This document shows, in pieces, positions 25,632 through 34,383 of a stretch of DNA of 64,000 nucleotides. The notes beneath the pieces were generated by a model, which searched no databases, was not told the DNA's origin, and saw only the letters and a list, made by a program, of their open reading frames with translations. The stretch spans positions 1-64,000 of the forward strand of contig NZ_JAQTZS010000014.1 in NCBI RefSeq assembly GCF_028687635.1, given 5' to 3'. Position numbers and translations under genes: made by a program. Numbering within the stretch: the first letter of the stretch is position 1; each line of letters starts with the position of its first letter. The stretch is from Malikia sp. GTDB taxonomy: Bacteria > Pseudomonadota > Gammaproteobacteria > Burkholderiales > Burkholderiaceae_C.

Positions 25632-25653
25632 GGGTGATTGACGGGTTTCAAGC

Positions 25654-27018
25654 TTACACCGACCAGCTCGATCCATGCTCGGGTACCACGGCGTGCCAGC
25701 GCAGTTCGCGCTCGATGCGCTGGCGCAGCGCGTCCGACGCCTCCAGGTCGCCGTGCACGACAAAGGCACGCTGCGGTGTGCCCGGCATCGCGCGCAGCCA
25801 GGTCATGAGCTGGCGCGCGTCGGCGTGCGCCGATGCCGACTGCAGCTGCACCACCTCGGCGCGCACCGGCAGGTCCTGGCCGTGGATGCGCACCGTCTGC
25901 GATCCGTTGGCCAGTGCCGCGCCGCGCGTGCCGGGGGTCTGGTAGCCGGTCAGCGCCACCATGTTGCGGTGGTCGCCCAGGTATTGCACCAGATGGTGCA
26001 GCACGCGCCCGCCAGTCGCCATGCCGCTGGCCGCCAGCACGACCTTGGGGCCGTGCACCGTGGCGATGGCCTTGGACTCGTCGGGCGTGCGCACCATGAT
26101 GGCCGCGTGCGCCATCTCGCGCACCTGGCCCGCATCGAGCCGGTGCTCGCCGGGGTGATGGACAAAGACCTCGGTGCTGTGGATGGCCATCGGGCTGTCG
26201 AGGTAGACCGGCAGGCCGCGCGGCAGCCGGTGCTGCTGCTTGAGCAGCGCGATCGCATGCAGCAGCGCCTGCGCGCGCCCGACCGCGAACACTGGCACCA
26301 CGGCGGTGCCGCCTCGGGCGGCGACGCGCGCCAGCACCGGGGCCAGTTCGTCGATCAGGTTCTGCTGCGGGTGCTCGCGGTCGCCGTAGGTCGATTCGAT
26401 GATCACTGCGTCGGCACCGGGCGGGGCTTCGGGCGGCAGCATCAGCAGGTCGTCCGAGCGCCCCAGGTCGCCCGAGAACAGCAGGCGCTTGCCGCCGACC
26501 TCCAGCAGCAGACTGGCCGCACCGATGATGTGCCCGGCCGGCTGCAGCCTGGCCTGCCAGCCGGGCAGCGGCTCGAAGGCATGAAACGGTGGCACGGCTT
26601 GCAGCCGGTCCAGGCAGGCCTTGGCATCCTGCACGGTGTAGAGCGGCAGCGCCGGGTGGTGCTTGGAAAAGCCGTGCCGGTTGGCGAACGCCGCGTCTTC
26701 CTCCTGGATATGGCCCGAGTCGGGCAGCAGGATGGCGCACAGGTCGCGCGTGCCGGGCGTGCACCAGGCCTTGCCCTGGAAGCCCTCGCGCACCAGCAAG
26801 GGCAGGTAGCCGCTGTGGTCGAGGTGGGCATGGGTGAGCACCACCGCGTCGATCTGCCCGGGTGCCACTGGCGGCGGCGTCCAGTTGCGCAGCCGCAGCT
26901 GCTTGTAGCCCTGGAACAGTCCGCAGTCGACCAGCAGCCGCTGATTCCCATGCTGGATCAGGAACTTGGAGCCGGTCACGGTGCCGGCGCCGCCGAGGAA
27001 GGTGATCTGGACGCTCAC
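25654..27018 (-). CDS. Metallo-beta-lactamase/beta-CASP ribonuclease-like protein
   Basis: A 454-residue protein. The metallo-beta-lactamase part has FLGGAGTVTGSKF, the zinc motif THAHLDHSG (near residue 62) and a later GHIIGAASL and FSGDLGR. The beta-CASP part has STYGDR, PVFAVGRAQALL, DSPMA and ASGMATGGRVLHHL, and the last motif is SASAHADARQL. This is the CPSF-73/Ysh1-like family of RNA 3'-processing endo/exonucleases; the bacterial members are poorly characterised. The GTG start has an ideal AAGGAGGT six bases upstream. The IscB element lies immediately after the stop codon, and gabD probably followed it directly before insertion. Confidence 0.9.
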   Translation of the reverse strand: MSVQITFLGGAGTVTGSKFLIQHGNQRLLVDCGLFQGYKQLRLRNWTPPPVAPGQIDAVVLTHAHLDHSGYLPLLVREGFQGKAWCTPGTRDLCAILLPDSGHIQEEDAAFANRHGFSKHHPALPLYTVQDAKACLDRLQAVPPFHAFEPLPGWQARLQPAGHIIGAASLLLEVGGKRLLFSGDLGRSDDLLMLPPEAPPGADAVIIESTYGDREHPQQNLIDELAPVLARVAARGGTAVVPVFAVGRAQALLHAIALLKQQHRLPRGLPVYLDSPMAIHSTEVFVHHPGEHRLDAGQVREMAHAAIMVRTPDESKAIATVHGPKVVLAASGMATGGRVLHHLVQYLGDHRNMVALTGYQTPGTRGAALANGSQTVRIHGQDLPVRAEVVQLQSASAHADARQLMTWLRAMPGTPQRAFVVHGDLEASDALRQRIERELRWHAVVPEHGSSWSV

Positions 27019-27044
27019 GGGCTTACCTCCTTGATCAATGCATG

Positions 27045-27066
27045 GGCCTGATGTCGATATCAGGCC
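27045..27066. promoter_or_regulatory. Palindrome upstream of the beta-CASP gene
   Basis: GGCCTGAT, six bases, ATCAGGCC, a perfect 8-bp inverted repeat 27 bases upstream of the GTG start and in the shared intergenic region with the divergent alcohol dehydrogenase. It could be an operator or an RNA hairpin in the 5' leader. Confidence 0.4.
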
Positions 27067-27201
27067 GCTTTCATTATGGCCTCCGCTCTGTCCCGAGGGA
27101 AGGCTGAGCGGCCGTTCGGCAGGCCTGAGCCCGTTGCCCGCTGCAGGGTGGCAATATTTTTTGTTTTGCGTTAAATTGAGGTGGTCTTAAAGGAGAGACT
27201 G

Positions 27202-28302
27202 ATGACTGCCATGATGAAAGCCGCCGTGTTTGTCGAGCCGGGTCGGATCGAACTGGTCGACAAACGGATTCCCGACGTGGGCCCCAACGATGCCCTGATC
27301 CGCATCACCACCACCACCATCTGTGGCACCGACGTCCACATTCTCAAGGGCGAGTACCCGGTCGCCAGAGGCCTGACCATCGGGCATGAGCCGGTCGGCG
27401 TGATCGAGAAGCTGGGCAGCGCCGTGCAGGGCTATCAGGAAGGCCAGCGCGTCATCGCCGGCGCCATCTGTCCCAACTTCAACTCCTATGCGGCCCAGGA
27501 TGGCGTGGCGTCGCAGGACGGCAGCTACCTGATTCCGCAAGGACTGTGCGGTTGCCACGGCTACAAGGCGACGGCGGGCTGGCGCTTTGGCAACCTGATC
27601 GACGGCACCCAGGCCGAATATGTGCTGGTGCCCGATGCCCAGGCCAACCTGGCGCCCATCCCCGACGGTCTGACCGACGAGCAGGTGCTGATGTGCCCGG
27701 ACATCATGTCGACCGGCTTCAAGGGCGCCGAGAACGCCAACATCAAGATCGGCGACACCGTGGTGGTGTTCGCGCAAGGCCCGATCGGCCTGTGCGCCAC
27801 CGCGGGCGCGCGCCTGCTGGGTGCCACCACCATCATCGCGGTCGATGGCAACGAACACCGGCTGGGGATTTCGCGCAAGATGGGCGCCGACGTGACGCTC
27901 AATTTCCACCATTGCGATGTCGTAGGCGAGATCATGAAGCTGACCGGCGGTCGCGGGGCGGACTCATCGATCGAGGCCCTGGGCACGCAGGCCACCTTCG
28001 AGTCGGCCTTGCGCGTGCTCAAGCCCGGCGGCACGCTGTCGAGCCTGGGCGTCTATTCGAGCGACCTCACGATACCGCTGTCGGCCTTTGCCGCCGGCCT
28101 GGGCGACCACCGCATCAACACCGCCCTGTGCCCGGGCGGCAAGGAGCGCATGCGCCGGCTGATGAACGTGGTGGCGTCGAACCGGGTCGACCTGGGGCTG
28201 CTGGTCACGCACCAGTTCAAGCTCGACGACATCGTGGCCGCCTACGAGCTGTTTGCCAACCAGCGCGACGGCGTGCTCAAGGTGGCGATCAAGCCGAACT
28301 GA
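27202..28302 (+). CDS. Zinc-dependent alcohol dehydrogenase (medium-chain family)
   Basis: A 366-residue protein. The catalytic zinc ligands are seen in ICGTDVH and GHEPVG; the nucleotide-binding motif is GPIGLCATAGARLLGA, followed by the acidic VDGNEHRL segment. The four-Cys structural zinc lobe is absent: the region reads AICPNFNSYAAQ... GLCGCHGY, as in secondary-alcohol dehydrogenases of the Thermoanaerobacter/Clostridium type. It probably interconverts short secondary alcohols and ketones, or aldehydes, with NAD(P)H. The start at 27202 has AAGGAG six bases upstream. The upstream AT-rich stretch (27150-27180) is likely the promoter. The stop lies 10 bp from the convergent dnaJ stop. Confidence 0.85.
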   Translation: MTAMMKAAVFVEPGRIELVDKRIPDVGPNDALIRITTTTICGTDVHILKGEYPVARGLTIGHEPVGVIEKLGSAVQGYQEGQRVIAGAICPNFNSYAAQDGVASQDGSYLIPQGLCGCHGYKATAGWRFGNLIDGTQAEYVLVPDAQANLAPIPDGLTDEQVLMCPDIMSTGFKGAENANIKIGDTVVVFAQGPIGLCATAGARLLGATTIIAVDGNEHRLGISRKMGADVTLNFHHCDVVGEIMKLTGGRGADSSIEALGTQATFESALRVLKPGGTLSSLGVYSSDLTIPLSAFAAGLGDHRINTALCPGGKERMRRLMNVVASNRVDLGLLVTHQFKLDDIVAAYELFANQRDGVLKVAIKPN

Positions 28303-28316
28303 TCGAAACCGATCAG
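28299..28316. terminator. Hairpin shared by two convergent stop codons
   Basis: CTGATCG, loop AAAC, CGATCAG: a perfect stem that contains the TGA of the alcohol dehydrogenase on one strand and that of dnaJ on the other. It could act as a bidirectional terminator, though it lacks a U-run. Confidence 0.4.
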
Positions 28317-29449
28317 GAGAAGAACTCGGTGAACTTCTCGAACCAGCCCTTGTCGTTCGGGCTGTGCTTGTGGCCACCCTTCTTGAACGATTCGTCGAGT
28401 TCCTTGAGCAGCTTGCGCTGGTGTTCGGTCAGCTTGATCGGCGTCTCGACATCCACATGGACATAGAGGTCGCCGGGGTAGCTTGAACGCACGCCCTTGA
28501 TGCCCTTGCCGCGCAGGCGGAACTGCTTGCCGTGCTGGGTGCCCTCGGGGATGTCGATCGCGGCCTTGCCGGCCAGGGTCGGCACCTCGATCTCGCCGCC
28601 GAGCGCCGCGGTCGTGACGCTGACCGGCACCTTGCAGTGCAGGTCGTCGCCGTCGCGCTCGAACAGCTCGTGGCGCTTGACGCGGATCTCGATGAACAGG
28701 TCGCCGGCCGGGCCGCCGTTGCGCCCGGGCTCGCCGTTGCTGGCCGAGCGGATGCGCATGCCGTCGTCGATGCCGGCCGGGATCTTGATCTCGAGCGTCT
28801 TCTGCTTCTTGACCTTGCCCTGGCCATGGCAGCTGGTGCAGGGCTCGGGGATGATCTTGCCGCTGCCGTGGCAGTGCGGGCAGGTCTGCTGCACGCTGAA
28901 GAAGCCCTGGCGCATCTGTACCGCGCCGTTGCCGTGGCAGGTGCTGCAGGTCTTGGCGCTGGTGCCGGGTTTGGCGCCGCTGCCGTGGCAGGTGTCGCAG
29001 TCCTCCCAGCTCGGGATGCGGATCTGGCTGTCCTTGCCGGCGGCGGCTTCCTCCAGCGTGATCTCCATCGCGTAGGACAGGTCGTTGCCACGGTAGACCT
29101 GACGCCCGCCGCGTTGACCGCCGCGCTGGCCGCCAAAGATGTCGCCGAAGATGTCGCCAAAGGCATCGAAGCCGCCGCCGAAGCCCTCGGCGCCGCCCGG
29201 GCCGCCGCGCATGTTGGGATCGACGCCGGCGTGGCCGTACTGGTCGTAGGCGGCGCGCTTTTGCGGGTCGCTCAGCATCTCGTAGGCTTCCTTGGCCTCC
29301 TTGAACCTCTCTTCGGCGGCCTTGGCGGCGTCACCCTGGTTGCGGTCCGGGTGGTGCTTCATCGCCAGCTTGCGATACGCCTTCTTGATCTCGTCGTCGC
29401 TGGCGGTCTTGCCGACGCCCAGGATTTCGTAAAAGTCTCGTTTGGCCAT
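28313..29449 (-). CDS. dnaJ: Chaperone protein DnaJ
   Basis: The 378-residue J-protein stimulates the DnaK ATPase and delivers unfolded clients. The J domain is at the N terminus ([36 protein letters not shown]-type, with HPD near residue 33). A glycine-rich region follows ([18 protein letters not shown]), then four CxxCxGxG zinc repeats ([32 protein letters not shown]; about 150-215) and the C-terminal beta domains. It is the last gene of grpE-dnaK-dnaJ, 89 bp after dnaK. Confidence 0.97.
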   Translation of the reverse strand: MAKRDFYEILGVGKTASDDEIKKAYRKLAMKHHPDRNQGDAAKAAEERFKEAKEAYEMLSDPQKRAAYDQYGHAGVDPNMRGGPGGAEGFGGGFDAFGDIFGDIFGGQRGGQRGGRQVYRGNDLSYAMEITLEEAAAGKDSQIRIPSWEDCDTCHGSGAKPGTSAKTCSTCHGNGAVQMRQGFFSVQQTCPHCHGSGKIIPEPCTSCHGQGKVKKQKTLEIKIPAGIDDGMRIRSASNGEPGRNGGPAGDLFIEIRVKRHELFERDGDDLHCKVPVSVTTAALGGEIEVPTLAGKAAIDIPEGTQHGKQFRLRGKGIKGVRSSYPGDLYVHVDVETPIKLTEHQRKLLKELDESFKKGGHKHSPNDKGWFEKFTEFFS

Positions 29450-29538
29450 GGTGCTTGCGGGGGGTAGGGCTGATAGTGCGAACGCCGCGCCGGGTCGGCA
29501 GACCCGCGCGCGGCGGTGTTCAGGTCAGGTGGGAAGGA

Positions 29539-31470
29539 TCAGTCCTTCTTGACTTCCTTGACCTCGGCGTCGACCACATTGTCGTCGGCCGGACGGGCGG
29601 CGCCTTCCGCGCCAGCGGCGGTGGCGCCAGCAGCGCCCTGCTGGGCCTGCATGTCGGCGTACATCTTCTCGCCCAGCTTCTGGCTGACGGTCATCAGCGC
29701 TTCGGTCTTGGCTTCGATGGCGGCCTTGTCGTCGCCCTTGATGGCTTCCTCGACTTCCTTGATGGCGGCTTCGATCGCGCTCTTTTCAGCGGCGTCGATC
29801 TTGTCGCCGTATTCGGTCAGGCTCTTCTTGACCGAGCTGACCATGGCATCACCCTGGTTGCGTGCCTGCACCAGCTCGACCTTCTTGTGGTCTTCGGCGG
29901 CGTTGGCCTCGGCATCCTTGACCATCTTCTCGATCTCGGCTTCCGACAGGCCCGAGTTGGCCTTGATCGTGATCTTGTTTTCCTTGCCGGTGCCCTTGTC
30001 CTTGGCGCCGACATGCAGGATGCCGTTGGCGTCGATGTCGAACGACACTTCGATCTGCGGCGTGCCGCGGCTGGCCGGCGGGATGCCTTCGAGGTTGAAC
30101 TCGCCCAGTGCCTTGTTGCCGGCGGCGATCTCGCGCTCGCCCTGGAACACCTTGATCGTGACGGCCGGCTGGTTGTCCTCGGCGGTCGAGAACACCTGGC
30201 TGAACTTGGTCGGGATGGTGGTGTTCTTGCCAATCATCTTGGTCATGACGCCGCCCATGGTCTCGATGCCCAGCGACAGCGGGGTCACGTCGAGCAGCAG
30301 CACGTCCTTGCGGTCGCCCGACAGGACCTGGCCCTGGATCGCGGCGCCGACGGCGACGGCCTCATCGGGGTTGACGTCCTTGCGCGGCTCCTTGCCGAAG
30401 AATTCCTTGACCTTCTCCTGCACCTTGGGCATGCGGCTCATGCCGCCGACCAGGATCACGTCCTGGATGTCGGAGACCGACACGCCGGCGTCCTTGATCG
30501 CCATGCGGCAAGGGGCGATGGTGCGCTCGATCAGCTCGTCGACCAGGCTTTCCAGCTTGGCGCGGGTCAGCTTGATGTTGAGGTGCTTCGGACCGGTCGC
30601 GTCCGCCGTGATGTAGGGCAGGTTGATGTCTGTCTGGGTGCTGTTGGACAGCTCGATCTTGGCCTTCTCGGCGGCTTCCTTCAGGCGCTGCAGGGCCAGC
30701 ACGTCCTGCTTGAGGTTGACGCCCGCTTCCTTCTGGAACTCGGCGATGATGTAGTCGATGATGCGCTGGTCGAAGTCCTCGCCGCCCAGGAAGGTGTCGC
30801 CGTTGGTCGACAGCACTTCGAACTGCTTTTCGCCGTCCACGTCGGCGATCTCGATGATCGAGATGTCGAAGGTGCCGCCACCGAGGTCGAATACCGCGAT
30901 CTTGCGGTCACCGCTGCCGTGCTTGTCCAGGCCGAAGGCCAGTGCCGCGGCGGTCGGCTCGTTGATGATGCGCTTGACTTCCAGGCCCGCGATGCGGCCG
31001 GCGTCCTTGGTCGCCTGGCGCTGGGCGTCGTTGAAGTAGGCCGGCACGGTGATGACGGCCTCGGTCACGGCCTCGCCCAGGTAGTCCTCGGCGGTCTTCT
31101 TCATCTTGCGCAGCACTTCGGCCGAGATCTGGGGCGGGGCGATCTTCTTGCCGCGCACCTCGACCCAGGCGTCACCGTTGTCGGCCGCCGCGATGGTGTA
31201 GGGCATCAGGTCGATGTCCTTTTGCACTTCCTTTTCGCCGAACTTGCGGCCGATCAGGCGCTTGACGGCGTACAGGGTGTTGCGCGGGTTGGTGACGGCC
31301 TGGCGCTTGGCCGACGCGCCGACCAGCACTTCGCCATCTTCCTGATAGGCGATGATGGACGGGGTGGTGCGCGCGCCTTCGCTGTTCTCGATGACGCGGG
31401 TGGTGTTGCCTTCCATCACGGCCACGCAGGAGTTGGTGGTGCCGAGGTCGATACCGATGATCTTGCCCAT
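29539..31470 (-). CDS. dnaK: Chaperone protein DnaK (Hsp70)
   Basis: The product has 643 residues from [21 protein letters not shown]. Landmarks: the phosphate-1 loop [31 protein letters not shown], substrate-domain linker [19 protein letters not shown], and a C-terminal tail ending EVKKD that replaces the usual EEVKD. ATP-driven chaperone acting with DnaJ and GrpE. The start at 31470 was chosen over one 26 codons upstream because conservation begins at MGKIIG. Confidence 0.98.
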   Translation of the reverse strand: MGKIIGIDLGTTNSCVAVMEGNTTRVIENSEGARTTPSIIAYQEDGEVLVGASAKRQAVTNPRNTLYAVKRLIGRKFGEKEVQKDIDLMPYTIAAADNGDAWVEVRGKKIAPPQISAEVLRKMKKTAEDYLGEAVTEAVITVPAYFNDAQRQATKDAGRIAGLEVKRIINEPTAAALAFGLDKHGSGDRKIAVFDLGGGTFDISIIEIADVDGEKQFEVLSTNGDTFLGGEDFDQRIIDYIIAEFQKEAGVNLKQDVLALQRLKEAAEKAKIELSNSTQTDINLPYITADATGPKHLNIKLTRAKLESLVDELIERTIAPCRMAIKDAGVSVSDIQDVILVGGMSRMPKVQEKVKEFFGKEPRKDVNPDEAVAVGAAIQGQVLSGDRKDVLLLDVTPLSLGIETMGGVMTKMIGKNTTIPTKFSQVFSTAEDNQPAVTIKVFQGEREIAAGNKALGEFNLEGIPPASRGTPQIEVSFDIDANGILHVGAKDKGTGKENKITIKANSGLSEAEIEKMVKDAEANAAEDHKKVELVQARNQGDAMVSSVKKSLTEYGDKIDAAEKSAIEAAIKEVEEAIKGDDKAAIEAKTEALMTVSQKLGEKMYADMQAQQGAAGATAAGAEGAARPADDNVVDAEVKEVKKD

Positions 31471-31598
31471 GGGGTGCTCCGATGAATCTTGGAAAAAACT
31501 GAGAAAAACTGCTTGAGTCTGAGGTGAGGACGCCGGCGGTTTTTTCAAGACCCGAGCGCTCGTCGGGTGCTTGCCGGCGGCCGGCCCCGTGCCCGGTA

Positions 31599-32156
31599 TT
31601 ACTTGGGCGCGGCCACCGTGATCAGCGCGGGGCGCAGCACGCGCTCGGCGATCAGGTAGCCTTTTTGCAGCACGGTGACCACGGTGTTGGCTTCCTGGTC
31701 GGCCGGCACCACGCTGATGGCCTGGTGCTGGTGCGGGTCGAACTTCTCGCCGGCGGCCGGTGCGATCGCGATCACCTTGTTGCGGTTGAGCGCCGACTGC
31801 AGTTGCTTGAGCGTGGCTTCGGAGCCTTCGCGGATCTGCTGCACGGTGGCTTCCTGGATCGCCAGGCCGGCTTCCAGGCTGTCGATCACTGGCAGCAGGC
31901 TTTCGGCGAAACCCTCGACCGCGAACTTGCGCGCCTTGGTGATTTCGTCCTCGGAGCGGCGGCGGATGTTCTCGACCTCGGCCTTGGCGCGCAGGAACTG
32001 CTCGGTCAGTTCGGCGTTCTGCGCCTTGAGGCGCTCGACTTCATTGACCTGGGCGGCGGCATCGGCCTGGGCGGCAACGGCTTCGACTTGCGCTTCGTCG
32101 GGGCTGATCGGGGCGGCTTGGCTGGCTTCGGATTGGAGGTCTTGCGGTGCAGACAT
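31599..32156 (-). CDS. grpE: GrpE nucleotide-exchange factor
   Basis: A 185-residue protein. An acidic, alanine-rich N-terminal part is followed by a long coiled coil (about 40-100) with [18 protein letters not shown]-type sequence and [18 protein letters not shown], then the beta domain with [35 protein letters not shown] and VAAPK. It releases ADP from DnaK. First gene of the heat-shock operon, behind a sigma-32-like promoter. Confidence 0.96.
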   Translation of the reverse strand: MSAPQDLQSEASQAAPISPDEAQVEAVAAQADAAAQVNEVERLKAQNAELTEQFLRAKAEVENIRRRSEDEITKARKFAVEGFAESLLPVIDSLEAGLAIQEATVQQIREGSEATLKQLQSALNRNKVIAIAPAAGEKFDPHQHQAISVVPADQEANTVVTVLQKGYLIAERVLRPALITVAAPK

Positions 32157-32200
32157 GGCGGACTGGTTGGGTGGTTAGCGGGTAAACAATTGCTTACATG

Positions 32201-32223
32201 GTGGGGTCGTGCAGGATTTCAAG
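32201..32223 (-). promoter_or_regulatory. Sigma-32-like heat-shock promoter of grpE-dnaK-dnaJ
   Basis: On the minus strand CTTGAAA (32217-32223) is followed by ten bases and CCCCACCAT (from 32206). This fits the heat-shock consensus CTTGAAA/CCCCAT, with a slightly short spacer. It lies 45-70 bases upstream of the grpE start. The same 123-bp gap must also hold the paaX promoter. Confidence 0.6.
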
Positions 32224-32279
32224 TCCCTTCCCGGTGGAAAATTCCGCACTCCCGCGAGCGTGTGTAATAAAAAAGCATC

Positions 32280-33248
32280 ATGAGAACAAATGTCATCGAG
32301 CAGGCGGTCAACCAGAGGCTGGACAGCTTCCGCCAGATAAGCCGCGTCAAGGCCGGGTCACTGATCATTTCGGTCTTCGGCGATGCCGTGCTGCCGCGGG
32401 GGGGGCAGATCTGGCTGGGCGGCCTGATCAGGCTGCTGCAGCCGCTGGACCTCAACGAGCGCCTGGTCCGCACCACGGTGTTCCGGCTGGTCAAGGACGA
32501 GTGGCTCACCACCCAGACCCACGGGCGGCGCACCGACTACATGCTGACAGCGTCGGGGCAGCGCCGTTTCGAGGAGGCCGCGCGCCAGATCTACGCCGCC
32601 CACGCCCCCCTTTGGGACCTGCGCTGGCGGCTGATCATGGTCATGGGCGAGCTGTCGGCGCGCGAGCGCGAGCGGCTGCGCCGCGCACTGTACTGGCAGG
32701 GTTTCGGGCAGCTCGGGACAAGCTGCTTTGTGCACCCCGGCGCCGATCTGGGTTCTGCCTTCGCTGCGCTGGGTGCCGACGGCATGTCCGATCTGCTGCC
32801 CCGGCTCATGCCCCTGGTGGCGGCCAACCCCAGGCTGGGCCAGTCCGCCAGCGATGCCGATATCGTGCGCTCGGCCTGGAATCTGGAGCAGCTCGCGTCC
32901 GACTACAGCAGCTTCGTGGCCAGCTACCAGCCCATCCTGGAAGCGCTGCGCCAGTCGGGGGCCGACAGCGTGGACGAGGAGGGCGCTTTCCTGATCCGCA
33001 CGCTGCTGATTCATGACTTCCGCCGCCTGCTGCTGCGCGATCCGGAGTTGCCCGAGGTCCTGCAACCCGCCGGTTGGCCGGGTCACGAGGCGCGCCGGCT
33101 CTGCAAGGAGGTGTACCGGCGTCTGCTGCCGGCGTCGGAGCGGCATCTGGATCGTCATCTCCTGCTGGCGAGCGGGGAGGTACCGCCGGCTTCCAGCATG
33201 GTGAACAAGCGCTTCCAGGGCGACGATCCGCTGGCCGAGCCAGCCTGA
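32280..33248 (+). CDS. paaX: PaaX, phenylacetyl-CoA-responsive repressor
   Basis: The 322-residue product matches PaaX: an N-terminal winged helix (SLIISVFGDAVLPRGGQIWLGGLIRLLQPLDLNERLVRTTVFRLVKDEWL region, about 28-80), then the YMLTASGQRRFEEAARQIY segment, and the central and C-terminal domains with W-x-L-RWRLIMVMGE and LIHDFRRLLLRDPELP. PaaX represses phenylacetate genes until phenylacetyl-CoA binds. It is divergent from grpE and heads the catabolic cluster. No strong ribosome-binding site is visible before the ATG. Confidence 0.95.
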   Translation: MRTNVIEQAVNQRLDSFRQISRVKAGSLIISVFGDAVLPRGGQIWLGGLIRLLQPLDLNERLVRTTVFRLVKDEWLTTQTHGRRTDYMLTASGQRRFEEAARQIYAAHAPLWDLRWRLIMVMGELSARERERLRRALYWQGFGQLGTSCFVHPGADLGSAFAALGADGMSDLLPRLMPLVAANPRLGQSASDADIVRSAWNLEQLASDYSSFVASYQPILEALRQSGADSVDEEGAFLIRTLLIHDFRRLLLRDPELPEVLQPAGWPGHEARRLCKEVYRRLLPASERHLDRHLLLASGEVPPASSMVNKRFQGDDPLAEPA

Positions 33249-33311
33249 TGGAGCGTGCGCAGAGGCGACCGACCCACTAGGACTTACCCTTGGTTGAGGT
33301 CTTAAAGCGAT

Positions 33312-33327
33312 ACAAAATGGTTTTTGT
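33312..33327 (+). promoter_or_regulatory. Candidate operator upstream of the livHMGF operon
   Basis: Inverted repeat ACAAAA-TGG-TTTTTGT in an AT-rich stretch (33300-33350) otherwise unlike the GC-rich surroundings. It shares GATACA with the paaN upstream region. A promoter with CATAAT (about 33333-33338) as a -10-like hexamer could start just downstream. PaaX binding is inferred, not shown. Confidence 0.4.
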
Positions 33328-33448
33328 TGGGACATAATAAGTAACACATTCTCGGCTGGTGTGGCTTCTTCACGCCGAAATTCCGCTGCCGAGGCTGAAA
33401 CGGGTGCAAGCCCGCTTTCCTATCCCTGAACCATTACGGAGACGCTGA

Positions 33449-33508
33449 ATGCCCATGCAGATTCATGGCTGCCTTGCCGCCTGCGCGATTCCTGGGGGCG
33501 CTGTCTGA
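33449..33508 (+). CDS. Possible 19-residue leader peptide coupled to livH
   Basis: ATG with GGAG eight bases upstream, encoding MPMQIHGCLAACAIPGGAV. Its TGA overlaps the livH ATG as TGATG, the classic arrangement for translational coupling. Very short and without comparative support, so it could be chance. Confidence 0.35.
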   Translation: MPMQIHGCLAACAIPGGAV

Positions 33509-34383
33509 TGCTGGCCCAGTTCTTGCAGTTCCTGTTCTCGGGCATCACAGTGGGGGCCACCTATGCGCTGGCTGCACTGGGATTCACCCTCATCTACAAC
33601 GCCAGCAACGTCATCAACTTCGCCCAGGGCGAGTTCATCATGCTCGGGGGCATGCTGGCGGTGTTCTTCACCCATATGGGCTTGCCGCTGCCGGTGGCCT
33701 TGTTGCTGGCGATCGCGCTTCCGGCCCTGGTCGGCATCGTGATGGAGAAGGTCGCGATCGAGCCGGTCAAGGGCGCCGAGACGGTGTCGCTGATCATCAT
33801 CACGATCGGCGCCTCGCTGGTGATTCGCGGTCTGGTCCAGATCTGGCTCGGCAAGGGCACGCACAGTCTGGCGCCTTTTTCGGGCGACGAGCCGATCGAG
33901 ATCCTGGGGGCCACGCTGCTGCCGCAAAGCCTGTGGGTGCTGGGCGTCACGGCCCTGGTGGTGGCCGCGCTGTGGTACTTCTTCAGCCGCACGCTGACCG
34001 GCAAGGCGATGCTGGCGACCTCGTTCAACCGCACCGCCGCCGAGCTGGTCGGGATCAACACCAGCTGGGTGCTGTTCATGAGCTTCGCGATGTCGGCCGG
34101 GCTGGGCGCCTTGGGCGGCATCCTGGTCACGCCGATCACGATGACCTCCTATGACGTCGGCATCATGCTCGGCCTCAAGGGTTTCGTGGCAGCCGTCGTC
34201 GGTGGCCTGGGCAACGGCCTCGGCGCGGTGCTGGGCGGCCTGCTGGTGGGGGTGCTGGAGGCCATGGGCGCCGGCTATATCTCGTCGGCCTACAAGGATG
34301 CCATGCCTTTCGTGCTGATCCTGTTCATCTTGTTCTTCATGCCGCGCGGCCTGTTCGGTGGCAAATCGACTGACCGGGTATGA
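33508..34383 (+). CDS. livH: Branched-chain-type ABC permease LivH
   Basis: A 291-residue inner-membrane permease with about eight hydrophobic segments. Typical LivH features: the opening LFSGITVGATYALAALGFTLIYNASNVINFAQGEFIMLGG and the C-terminal GLKGFVAAVVGGLGNGLGAVLGGLLVGVLE with PRGLFG. First gene of livH-livM-livG-livF, which lies between paaX and the paa enzymes, so the substrate is more probably phenylacetate or a related aromatic acid than leucine. The substrate-binding protein is encoded 10 kb downstream at 44668. Its start overlaps a small leader frame. Confidence 0.92.
   Translation: MLAQFLQFLFSGITVGATYALAALGFTLIYNASNVINFAQGEFIMLGGMLAVFFTHMGLPLPVALLLAIALPALVGIVMEKVAIEPVKGAETVSLIIITIGASLVIRGLVQIWLGKGTHSLAPFSGDEPIEILGATLLPQSLWVLGVTALVVAALWYFFSRTLTGKAMLATSFNRTAAELVGINTSWVLFMSFAMSAGLGALGGILVTPITMTSYDVGIMLGLKGFVAAVVGGLGNGLGAVLGGLLVGVLEAMGAGYISSAYKDAMPFVLILFILFFMPRGLFGGKSTDRV

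Larger units (their letters stand above)
23950..25650 (-). mobile_element. IS200/IS605-type element carrying iscB only
   Basis: Between gabD and the metallo-beta-lactamase gene lies a unit made of a left-end hairpin (25618-25631), a structured omega-RNA region, iscB, and a right-end hairpin (23964-23977). No TnpA transposase gene is present, so it must have moved with a transposase in trans. The ends are approximate: IS605-family ends lack inverted repeats and target duplications, so the exact tips must be set by comparison with an empty site. Confidence 0.8.

Noticed and set aside
29455-31485. Long + strand frame opposite dnaK
   Set aside because: dnaK is certain; long antisense frames opposite dnaK are a known artefact of its codon bias and were once wrongly called NAD-specific glutamate dehydrogenase.
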